This document shows, piece by piece, positions 15,107 through 21,843 of a DNA stretch of 24,252 bases. Position numbers and translations under genes: made by a program. The stretch's first letter is position 1. Every line of letters begins with the position of its first letter. This DNA is from a virus. Under the pieces are notes generated by a model, which saw only the letters and a list, made by a program, of their open reading frames with translations, searched no databases and had not been told where the DNA came from. The DNA is taken from the IMG/VR virus record IMGVR_UViG_3300008050_005587, positions 1 to 24,252 of that record; one strand, written 5' to 3'.

Positions 15107-15498
15107 TATAATTCTTCGGCAATAATCCTGTCAATAGTGTTTTCATAGAGAATCGTTAGACCAATGGAACAAGATAGGTAAAATTCTGCACAAGCACCTT
15201 GACTCATTTGCCACCCTTCTAACATATAGATGGCATCGCAACTATCACATATTGCATCTAAATCACGCTTCATAATCTTTCTATTTACATCTCTGTGTCT
15301 AGAATTGCTGTCTGGGTCAAACTCGTCTGGTTCGCACTGTAACCCTTGAGTTTCTTTAGAATTTTCATCTAGTGTAGCAGGATTAACCACATTCCATCCC
15401 AACTTTGACATCATTTTTTCTGCTCTATCAAATGCTTCATAATTCCAATTGGGTTTTCCCCTCATGGGGCCTGCTATGTATATTGTTTTATTACGCAT
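15106..15498 (-). CDS. DUF4406 protein (nucleoside deoxyribosyltransferase-like fold)
   Basis: A 130-aa protein. IYIAGPMRGKPNWNYEAF (6-23) is the DUF4406 hallmark, followed by VVNPA and by a C-terminal CDAIYMLEGWQMSQGACAE, in which the glutamate region parallels the catalytic site of nucleoside 2-deoxyribosyltransferases and related nucleotide-processing enzymes. No member's reaction is known to me; a role in nucleotide salvage or nucleotide signalling is inference. The ATG at 15498 overlaps the gp45 stop (ATGCGTAA); the 15 residues of the longer frame are translated gp45 sequence. It is inserted between clamp and clamp loader genes, which are adjacent in T4. Confidence 0.8.
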   Translation of the reverse strand: MRNKTIYIAGPMRGKPNWNYEAFDRAEKMMSKLGWNVVNPATLDENSKETQGLQCEPDEFDPDSNSRHRDVNRKIMKRDLDAICDSCDAIYMLEGWQMSQGACAEFYLSCSIGLTILYENTIDRIIAEEL

Positions 15499-16180
15499 TG
15501 TATGTTGAATCCGGCTCCATAGCAACCCAATAACTAAGGTCAACTGCTTTGTTATTAAACTTTGCTACGCTGTTTTTACAAATTTCTACATTATAATCAC
15601 CAGACAGCATTTTCATATTTTCAACTTTAAATAAAAATGAAAAATCTGCATCTTCTGCGTTATCACCAACTTCGAATGTCCAACTATTTGATGAAGGGTC
15701 TTTCCTATCATGAACAGTCAGGTTGATTTTATCACCTTCAGAGGAGATTTTAAGGTCTGGTAGTTGAAGTACGCCTGCTGCCCGTTGGATTTCTTTAAAA
15801 TCTTCTTCCTTAATTTCACATTGAACAACTGCTTCAGGCATCTTCAATTCTTTATTAACTGTTGTTAACAATTTTGGTTCTGAATAATAATATACGACTG
15901 TAGCACCGTTTTCACCTTCGATAACTACGTTTTTTTGGTTAAACTCAAAGGTTGGTGATTCGAATAATGATACAGTACCCAAGAATTTATTTAAATCCCA
16001 GATTCCGAATTCGATATCAAAAGATTCTTCTACAGTTGCTTCCGCTAGAACATTCTTATAATTTGATATGGTCTTGATTTTATTACCAGGCTTAACCAAT
16101 ATATTAGAATTGATAGAGGCGAAGTTCTTCAATAACTCTATTGTTTGTTTAGATATTTTTAGTTTTGTTGCTATAGACAT
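15491..16180 (-). CDS. 45: Sliding clamp gp45
   Basis: A 229-aa protein (T4 gp45 is 228 aa) with TIELLKNFASINSNILVKPG near the N-terminus, FDIEFGIWDLNKFLGTVSLF in the first domain, NMKMLSGDYNV and the C-terminal WVAMEPDST, all matching T4 gp45. It forms the trimeric ring that tethers DNA polymerase and activates late transcription with gp33 and gp55. It has its own predicted promoter (16207-16235) giving a leader of about 20 bases, with GGAG five bases before the ATG. This is the best expression signal in the window, suiting a highly expressed protein. Confidence 0.97.
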   Translation of the reverse strand: MSIATKLKISKQTIELLKNFASINSNILVKPGNKIKTISNYKNVLAEATVEESFDIEFGIWDLNKFLGTVSLFESPTFEFNQKNVVIEGENGATVVYYYSEPKLLTTVNKELKMPEAVVQCEIKEEDFKEIQRAAGVLQLPDLKISSEGDKINLTVHDRKDPSSNSWTFEVGDNAEDADFSFLFKVENMKMLSGDYNVEICKNSVAKFNNKAVDLSYWVAMEPDSTYNA

Positions 16181-16206
16181 TTTTACTCCATGTTGTTTGT
16201 TTAACC

Positions 16207-16235
16207 ATTATAATGTATTGGCTAAAATCAGTCAA
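16207..16235 (-). promoter_or_regulatory. Sigma70-like promoter for gp45
   Basis: On the minus strand TTGACT (16235-16230), a 17-base spacer, then TATAAT (16212-16207). The first part of the spacer, GATTTTAGCC, is shared with two other promoters in the window. The predicted start is near 16200, 20 bases before the gp45 ATG. The -35 box contains the TGA stop codon of the 60-aa gene. Confidence 0.85.
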
Positions 16236-16414
16236 TTATTAAATTTTTCAAAATTCTCAGAGAATTCGATATCATCACCGTATTCTTTGGTAAATTGGTT
16301 TGTTCGGTGTCTGTTATTTCTAGTGTTTCTCCTCTTATTTTTCTTAGACCTTTTATTGGCCAAATCACCATCACTAACATTTTCGTTGTTGGTTTTTTTC
16401 TCTTTTTTAGACAT
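16232..16414 (-). CDS. Small basic protein of unknown function
   Basis: A 60-aa protein I do not recognise. The first two thirds are dominated by Lys, Arg and Asn (SKKEKK, KRSKKNKRRNTRNNRHR), probably disordered and able to bind nucleic acid; the last third is acidic and aromatic (YGDDIEFSENFEKFNN). It sits directly before gp45, where T4 has the RNA polymerase-binding protein gene rpbA, but it is half that length and shows no similarity I can see. AGG lies 7 bases before the ATG. The compact spacing (8 bases after RNase H) and the clean stop in the next promoter support a real gene. A tether to DNA, RNA polymerase or the clamp is speculation. Confidence 0.6.
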   Translation of the reverse strand: MSKKEKKTNNENVSDGDLANKRSKKNKRRNTRNNRHRTNQFTKEYGDDIEFSENFEKFNN

Positions 16415-16422
16415 AATTCTAC

Positions 16423-17310
16423 CTACACTAAAAACTCAGTCAAATCTCCTAGTCTGTTTGAAATTAAATATTCCATTTGATTATTTTTATTCATTTGGTG
16501 TCTTGCTACTTCCTTATAGTAAGCATCCGTAATTAATTTAACCTTGTCTTTTGGAATACAACCAAGGTCTATTAGATTTTTATTTCTAAACCAATTCCTT
16601 CTAAATTCAGAATTTTCTTGTCTGAATTTTCTGCCCTTTACCTCTTCAAGAATACTATTATATCTCTTGGATGACATGATAGTTTGTTTTTTGTCTTTAT
16701 TAATTAAACAATCATCATCCGACAATACGTTTGGTATACCATCAGACGAATCACCTCTGATAATATGGTCAACTAGAAACGATACTGGGTCTTCGCACAC
16801 AATAAAATCCTTGTTATTAGGGCTATATTGTACGACATTTTTGATTCTTTGTAGTTGTTTAAAATCTTTGTCAGAAGAAACTATTAAAGTTTTGTTCTGT
16901 TGTGGGGTGAATTTGTCATCGTAGATTTCTTTAGAGATTACAGCAATAATATCGTCCGCTTCAACTGTATCTACTTGCATACTAAGAAATGGAAAATTTG
17001 TACTTATTTCTTCTCTTACTAAACTGAACAAATTATATATTTTATTCCAGTTTATATTATCGTTTTTTGTTTTCTTTTTCCTACTGGCCTTATATTGTGG
17101 AAACTGGTCGGTTCTCCAGTAATTACCAGAGTCATAGCAAAGAATCATTTTATCACCATATTCACCTTTAAACCGATTATAGTAGTAAAGTACCCCTTTT
17201 AAAACTGAATATCTAATATCTTTTAATGTGAGTTCTTCGCTATTAAAATTTTTACCTTTTGTAGCGAACAAATTTGAAATCATGATTTGGTTTGTGTCTA
17301 AAAGTATCAT
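16423..17310 (-). CDS. rnh: RNase H, FEN1-like 5'-3' exonuclease
   Basis: A 295-aa protein (T4 RNase H is 305 aa) with the complete metal-binding set of the FEN family: LLDTN (D5), LCYDSGNYWR (D60), the helical-arch start FPQYKASRKKK (70-80), VEADD (E117, D119, D120), SSDKDF (D147, D149) and GDSSDGIPN (D187, D190). It removes RNA primers and flap DNA from Okazaki fragments, working with gp32 and the clamp. The ATG follows the preceding stop by two bases (TAAGGATG). All catalytic residues are intact. Confidence 0.95.
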   Translation of the reverse strand: MILLDTNQIMISNLFATKGKNFNSEELTLKDIRYSVLKGVLYYYNRFKGEYGDKMILCYDSGNYWRTDQFPQYKASRKKKTKNDNINWNKIYNLFSLVREEISTNFPFLSMQVDTVEADDIIAVISKEIYDDKFTPQQNKTLIVSSDKDFKQLQRIKNVVQYSPNNKDFIVCEDPVSFLVDHIIRGDSSDGIPNVLSDDDCLINKDKKQTIMSSKRYNSILEEVKGRKFRQENSEFRRNWFRNKNLIDLGCIPKDKVKLITDAYYKEVARHQMNKNNQMEYLISNRLGDLTEFLV

Positions 17311-17312
17311 CC

Positions 17313-18431
17313 TTAAAATATCCTAACTATAATGCAGTTTTTGTTTAGTCTTTCCCTAACTGGTTTTTCCACGGTTTTTATATCTTTAATGTGTTGTACC
17401 ACAAATTTTTTTGTTAATCTAACTTTACCATTAACCATGTGCATAGTATGCTTTGGATTCCTCAATTTTTTAACCAATGATTTCTTTTTATCGAATCCTG
17501 TAATAGAAGCACCCTTAACTGACAATCCTTTGCTGTCTGCTATGTACATGTAAATCAACCTGCTTTGAACGTTATATACAAACAACGCTGTAGCACCTAT
17601 AATATCTTTGGGGTCTTCAGAAATTAAATTTAACTCGTCGTATTTTTCTAGGTGAGGCAGTTTTTTAACCATCATATTTGGTGTTGTAGATTTTTTTCTC
17701 TTTTTCTTACCTTTTTTGGTGAAAGTTCTTTTATTGGAGTATTTTTTAGCGACCTCTACTATATCACCAACAAATTCTATTAATCTGGTATGATATCTCT
17801 TTTTAAGATAATCATATGCTTCAACTAGTTGCTCATCTTCCCCCTCTAGGGCTAGTTTTAACTCATTAAGAACTGGATTTAGTTGGTTCAAAATTTCAAC
17901 GGCAAACTCTGGTTTTATGTTTTTAGTTTTAAAATAACTCTCAGCATTAAACCATTCTACTTTTTTGGTTTTAGGATAGTTTATTAGCCTATCCACTTCA
18001 GAATTAATTTTATGGATGTATTCATTTAATTCATTGTTAAATTTGGTCTTGGGGTTAACTTTAACTTTACTAAGAGAGGTTTTTGCTGCCTGCACAGACC
18101 GTTTTCTAGAAAGAACAGTGTTCCTTTTTATTTCACCAAGACCTTCATTAATAATCTCTTTAACCAGTTCGATAGGACAACCCTTTTCTAAAATTCTACA
18201 TGCAGAACCTACTTTTTCATAGTTGCTTCTATTACCATTGCTGTAATTTTTGGCTGATTTTTTGTCCATATTGTTTTTAACGTAATTCAAAGTCCATCTT
18301 TTTAGTTGCTTGGGTGTAGCATAAACTCTGTACCAGTATAAACATGAAACAACCTCAAAGGGTGCATCTTTTTTGGTTATTTTTGTCCAATCCCTGTCAG
18401 GCTCTTTTGCAATTGATACTTGTTTACTCAT
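17313..18431 (-). CDS. Unrecognised basic phage protein
   Basis: A 372-aa protein I cannot assign. The N-terminal third has SCLYWYRVYATPKQLKRWTL (29-48), a W/Y-rich helical segment. The middle is predicted helical (residues 130-215), followed by a strongly basic stretch TKKGKKKRKKS around 243-253. The C-terminal third looks beta-rich (ATALFVYNVQSRLIYMYIAD, then VNGKVRLTKKFV). The composition suggests a nucleic-acid-binding protein. It has its own predicted promoter, whose start would fall at or next to the ATG, and no ribosome-binding site, so the mRNA may be leaderless. Its place between the methyltransferase and RNase H suggests a role in DNA metabolism, which is inference. Confidence 0.7.
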   Translation of the reverse strand: MSKQVSIAKEPDRDWTKITKKDAPFEVVSCLYWYRVYATPKQLKRWTLNYVKNNMDKKSAKNYSNGNRSNYEKVGSACRILEKGCPIELVKEIINEGLGEIKRNTVLSRKRSVQAAKTSLSKVKVNPKTKFNNELNEYIHKINSEVDRLINYPKTKKVEWFNAESYFKTKNIKPEFAVEILNQLNPVLNELKLALEGEDEQLVEAYDYLKKRYHTRLIEFVGDIVEVAKKYSNKRTFTKKGKKKRKKSTTPNMMVKKLPHLEKYDELNLISEDPKDIIGATALFVYNVQSRLIYMYIADSKGLSVKGASITGFDKKKSLVKKLRNPKHTMHMVNGKVRLTKKFVVQHIKDIKTVEKPVRERLNKNCIIVRIF

Positions 18432-18437
18432 ATTTGT

Positions 18438-18466
18438 ATTATATTCTAAAGGCTAAATTCAGTCAA
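18438..18466 (-). promoter_or_regulatory. Sigma70-like promoter for the 372-aa gene
   Basis: On the minus strand TTGACT (18466-18461), a 17-base spacer beginning GAATTTAGCC, then TATAAT (18443-18438). It closely matches the gp45 promoter. The -35 box contains the TGA stop of the methyltransferase gene. The start predicted seven bases after the -10 box is at about 18431, the A of the ATG. Confidence 0.85.
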
Positions 18467-20055
18467 GATGGTTTTTTAAAGACAAAAACTGGTTCGTATT
18501 TAAGATATTTACCGTTTACTCTACAATAATTTTTGCACATGGGTACACCGTTTTCATCCAAACGATTTTGCCCAGGCATCAATTCCATCGCCATTTTGAG
18601 TGTATAGCAATATTCCATACCAAGAGATTCTAATATGTCCCTTGAGTCTTGCTCTAGAGGTAAAAATTGTTTTTTAATTAAAAGGTCAGCGATGTTCCAC
18701 AGCAAATATCTATCTGGTTTTAAATATTCAACACAAGTTTCTAGTGTTGGTGCTAGAAATCCATGTCGCCATGCGTCATATGATTGTCCGAACTTTTTAT
18801 ATGATTGAGTTTCGTCTTCGCTATACGCCTCTCTGTTGAAATAAGGTGGTGAAGTAAAGATAAGGTCGATTTTTCCTTTATATTTTTTGAAGTCGTGTTT
18901 GAGGTGGATGTCTTCAGACCCTTCTCTAAAAAGATGGTAAGTATTCGTTTCGGAAAATATAGGATTTCCACGATAAGTTTTGGTATTGTAAAAATCTGCG
19001 AGAGAAGCATACTTGCTGTAATTACTGTCATCGTTAAAATTGTCAGTATTGGGGTCAGTACCAATATAGTGAATCCTACGGTCATCCCTAACGGCCATAG
19101 CACCGAGTATGCGACCGCCCCAGCCAGCAGATGGGTCATATATGTTGATAATCTCTTGGTCTTTGAGGTTTTCAGTGAATCTCTCATATAAGTATTTAGC
19201 AGTCATCGATGGGTAATTAACGGCCACCTGTATATATCCGATTCTAAAGGAAGCAAACCCTCGTGGAAAAATTTTTTTATCTTTTTTGTAAACACGAATA
19301 TTATATACCATATTATCGGGCATTTTATCAATGTCAAATGTTGAGTGATTACGATATTCTAACCATCCCTTTTCTTTGTATTCCTTAACTTGCTCCCTGC
19401 TCAGATGCAAGATGTCAGATTGTTGGACTTGATAATATCCACTGTTTACACCCTCTCTCATCTTTGTTTGTTCAAGCATAAAATCATAACCCTTGAAAAT
19501 CTTGGGGCTGTTATGAAACGCATCCATCCATTCTTCACCATTGCTTACGCTTACCACTGAGTATTTGTCATCGTTACATAATGCTGATTTCGCATGCTCG
19601 TAGAGAGAATCCCTTCGGAAGTGACGCATTGATGCCTTGACCATTCTCTCTAGAAACCTATCTTCTGCAAATAAGTCATAAATTGAATAACCAGTATCTT
19701 TTTCTGTGTAGTTGATGCGAGTCTTCATCATGTTACTAAACCATTGGTCTGCTTCTCCACCAACCCTTGATTTGTTGATAATAACGTCGTTATCGATGTT
19801 TGATAATTCGTCAGTAAAGGTGAATTCGTGGGTGGGAAATTCAGCCATCTTATTGAATTGCTCAACAAGTGCTTCCTCATTTTTACCAATTCGTGGTGGA
19901 CAACCATATAAATCCCAAGACTCTTTTACGGTTTTACGCATTTTAATAACCCAACTTCTAAACTCATCTGGGGTCATGTTAGCAAGGTCTTGATAATAAC
20001 AATTCATGTCTGAATTGATTACATGGTTGTTTCTCTCATAAAAATCTTTATTCAT
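18463..20055 (-). CDS. Putative SPPY-type DNA amino-methyltransferase
   Basis: A 530-aa protein from ATG at 20055. The C-terminal part has the SAM-binding motif IYDPSAGWGGR (305-315, the D-P-F-x-G-x-G-T equivalent), an acidic motif HYIGTDPN, and catalytic TSPPYF (401-406) as in N4-cytosine and some N6-adenine methyltransferases, followed by a motif around LKPDRYLLWNIADL. The first 300 residues match nothing I know and may be a target-recognition or partner domain. No restriction enzyme is adjacent, so protection of phage DNA from host defence or marking of replication DNA is more likely than an R-M system. ATG overlaps the gp46 stop (ATGAATAA) and has no clear ribosome-binding site; the longer frame from 20136 lies inside gene 46. 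Confidence 0.75.
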   Translation of the reverse strand: MNKDFYERNNHVINSDMNCYYQDLANMTPDEFRSWVIKMRKTVKESWDLYGCPPRIGKNEEALVEQFNKMAEFPTHEFTFTDELSNIDNDVIINKSRVGGEADQWFSNMMKTRINYTEKDTGYSIYDLFAEDRFLERMVKASMRHFRRDSLYEHAKSALCNDDKYSVVSVSNGEEWMDAFHNSPKIFKGYDFMLEQTKMREGVNSGYYQVQQSDILHLSREQVKEYKEKGWLEYRNHSTFDIDKMPDNMVYNIRVYKKDKKIFPRGFASFRIGYIQVAVNYPSMTAKYLYERFTENLKDQEIINIYDPSAGWGGRILGAMAVRDDRRIHYIGTDPNTDNFNDDSNYSKYASLADFYNTKTYRGNPIFSETNTYHLFREGSEDIHLKHDFKKYKGKIDLIFTSPPYFNREAYSEDETQSYKKFGQSYDAWRHGFLAPTLETCVEYLKPDRYLLWNIADLLIKKQFLPLEQDSRDILESLGMEYCYTLKMAMELMPGQNRLDENGVPMCKNYCRVNGKYLKYEPVFVFKKPS

Positions 20056-21805
20056 TGTCGAGTTTGTGCATATTGAATCTAATTTCACTGAAATTTCCTT
20101 TCTTAACAAAATGTAAATTATTTTGGAATTTGTCAACTAATTGGTCTGCCTTATGTGTAATTACAAAGACATTCGCTTTATTACCAAGACTGTTCAATAT
20201 TTTTAAAAATTCCTCTGTGCCAACCACATCAAGACTAGAATCAAAAACCTCGTCTAACAGCAAGAGATTACAATTAACACTGTTTTTAAGCCTTGCTATT
20301 TCTCTCCAAGCAAGTAAAAGAGAGAGGTCTATTCTCAATCTTTCACCTTCACTAAAATTGAAATAAGTGAAGTCATCCCTATATCTACTTTTAATTGTTT
20401 CATCGAAGTTCTCGTCTAATGTAAACTGACAAAAAAACCCCATAGAGGACAAATACTGATTAATCAACTTGTTCATTATTGGTAAATAGTAACCGATTAT
20501 TTTAGATTTAATACCCGTATCTTTCAATAGAGAACTTACAACCTCAAGATTCTCCCTAAAATCCACCATTTCTCTCCTGTCTGAATCTAAAATACTGTGT
20601 TCTGATTCCAGTTTTACTAGAGATTCTCTTTCTGTTTGTAAGTCTTCTTTGTCTTCTGTTATTTCTTTAATGTTGTCATTTATTTTGGTTATATACCTAT
20701 TACAAACTGATATATTATTATTGGACTCTGATATTTTATCCTCGATTACTCTCACATCTTTCAACGTAGAATTTACTTTGCTTAGCAACTCACCTGTATC
20801 ATCTATGGTTTTGCTAATTTGGTCTACTGCATCTTCCAACTCTTTTATTTTGATGTTCTTTGTATCAATCTTATCCTTTTTTATCTCATCATCTATGTTT
20901 TGGTCACACACTGGACATGAGTTGTTATCCTCATAAAAATTTATATCCTTCTTACTCTTTTTTATATTGAATATAAGTTGTTTTTCTATAGATTCTGCTT
21001 TCAGGAGTTTAGAAGAAAGAGAATTTTCATCCCCAATTTCTTTCATAAATTCGTCAATTTGATTTTGGTATTCTTTTATATTTTTTTCTAAATCTTCAAT
21101 TTGACTGTTGGTTGTATCCAGTTCTTCTTTGTAACCTTGCACAGATTCTTTAGATTTCTCTTCCATTTTGTTTATTAGGTTTTTATGACCGTCTATCTTT
21201 GATTTGATTACATTGATTTGATTAACCACATCCGATAGTTTGGTTTTATTCTCTGAAACTCTAGACCTTAGCAAGTTATTCATCACAGAAAATATATTAA
21301 TATCTAATAAATCTTCAACGATGTTTCGTCTGTCTTTAGCAGATAATTTCATAAACGGTGTATAATTTGAAGAACCTAAAATAACAATCTGACAAAATGC
21401 TTTATATGACATTTTGAGTATTTGTTCTTCTAGAATTTTTTGGTAGTCTAATACAGTTGCTTCCTGAGGAACTAGTACACCATCTTTGTAAATTTCAAAA
21501 ATCTTTGGTTTTAAACCACGAATTACTTTATATTCGTGGTTGTTGGTATAAAATTCTATTTCTACCACACAGTCTTTTTCATTTACACTATTTACTGTAT
21601 TAGCAATTTTTCTTCTACCGCTAAGTGATATTCCTCTAAAAGAATTACCAAATAAGGAAAAAGTTAAAGCATCCAACATTGTGGATTTTCCTGCTCCATT
21701 ATCACCAGATATTAGAGTGGTATTGTATTTATCTAGATATACCTCTATAGGTACATTACCAGTGGACAGGAAATTCTTCCACGATAATTTTTTAAATATT
21801 AACAT
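20048..21805 (-). CDS. 46: Recombination endonuclease subunit gp46 (Rad50/SbcC-like ATPase)
   Basis: A 585-aa SMC-like ATPase (T4 gp46 is 560 aa): Walker A SGDNGAGKST (33-42), Q-loop region QIVILGSS (139-146), long coiled coil from about 180 to 430 broken by a zinc hook CPVC (297-300), signature FSEGERLRIDLSLLLAW (484-500) and Walker B LLLLDEVFD (514-522). With gp47 it resects DNA ends for recombination-dependent replication and host DNA breakdown. Unlike T4, genes 46 and 47 are separated here by purB. It has its own promoter with a predicted leader of only about three bases and no ribosome-binding site. Confidence 0.97.
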   Translation of the reverse strand: MLIFKKLSWKNFLSTGNVPIEVYLDKYNTTLISGDNGAGKSTMLDALTFSLFGNSFRGISLSGRRKIANTVNSVNEKDCVVEIEFYTNNHEYKVIRGLKPKIFEIYKDGVLVPQEATVLDYQKILEEQILKMSYKAFCQIVILGSSNYTPFMKLSAKDRRNIVEDLLDINIFSVMNNLLRSRVSENKTKLSDVVNQINVIKSKIDGHKNLINKMEEKSKESVQGYKEELDTTNSQIEDLEKNIKEYQNQIDEFMKEIGDENSLSSKLLKAESIEKQLIFNIKKSKKDINFYEDNNSCPVCDQNIDDEIKKDKIDTKNIKIKELEDAVDQISKTIDDTGELLSKVNSTLKDVRVIEDKISESNNNISVCNRYITKINDNIKEITEDKEDLQTERESLVKLESEHSILDSDRREMVDFRENLEVVSSLLKDTGIKSKIIGYYLPIMNKLINQYLSSMGFFCQFTLDENFDETIKSRYRDDFTYFNFSEGERLRIDLSLLLAWREIARLKNSVNCNLLLLDEVFDSSLDVVGTEEFLKILNSLGNKANVFVITHKADQLVDKFQNNLHFVKKGNFSEIRFNMHKLDNE

Positions 21806-21814
21806 CTTGAATAC

Positions 21815-21843
21815 ATTATATCAGATAGGCTCATTGCAATCAA
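21815..21843 (-). promoter_or_regulatory. Sigma70-like promoter for gp46
   Basis: On the minus strand TTGATT (21843-21838), a 17-base spacer beginning GCAATGAGCC, then TATAAT (21820-21815). It shares TTGA-Y-TG and the AGCC block with the gp45 and 372-aa promoters, at identical spacing. The -35 box contains the TGA stop of purB. The predicted start near 21808 leaves about three bases before the gp46 ATG. Confidence 0.8.

Noticed and set aside
16416-16443. A fourth promoter-like sequence, TTGACT, 16 bases, TAGAAT, at the end of the RNase H gene.
   Set aside because: The spacer lacks the AGCC block, the -10 box is weaker, the TTGACT encodes RNase H residues, and the predicted start would fall just inside the 60-aa gene's start codon. 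It may be a degenerate member but is not strong enough to annotate.
16068-16532. A 154-codon open frame on the plus strand spanning the gp45, 60-aa and RNase H genes.
   Set aside because: It crosses three minus-strand genes and encodes a Phe/Leu-rich reverse complement of lysine-rich sequence; there is no supporting start signal. The other plus-strand frames in the window are rejected on the same grounds.
18753-19187. A 144-codon open frame on the minus strand within the methyltransferase gene.
   Set aside because: It is an alternate frame of a gene with clear SAM-binding and SPPY motifs; its translation is low-complexity (Thr, Leu, Ile-rich) and it has no signals of its own.
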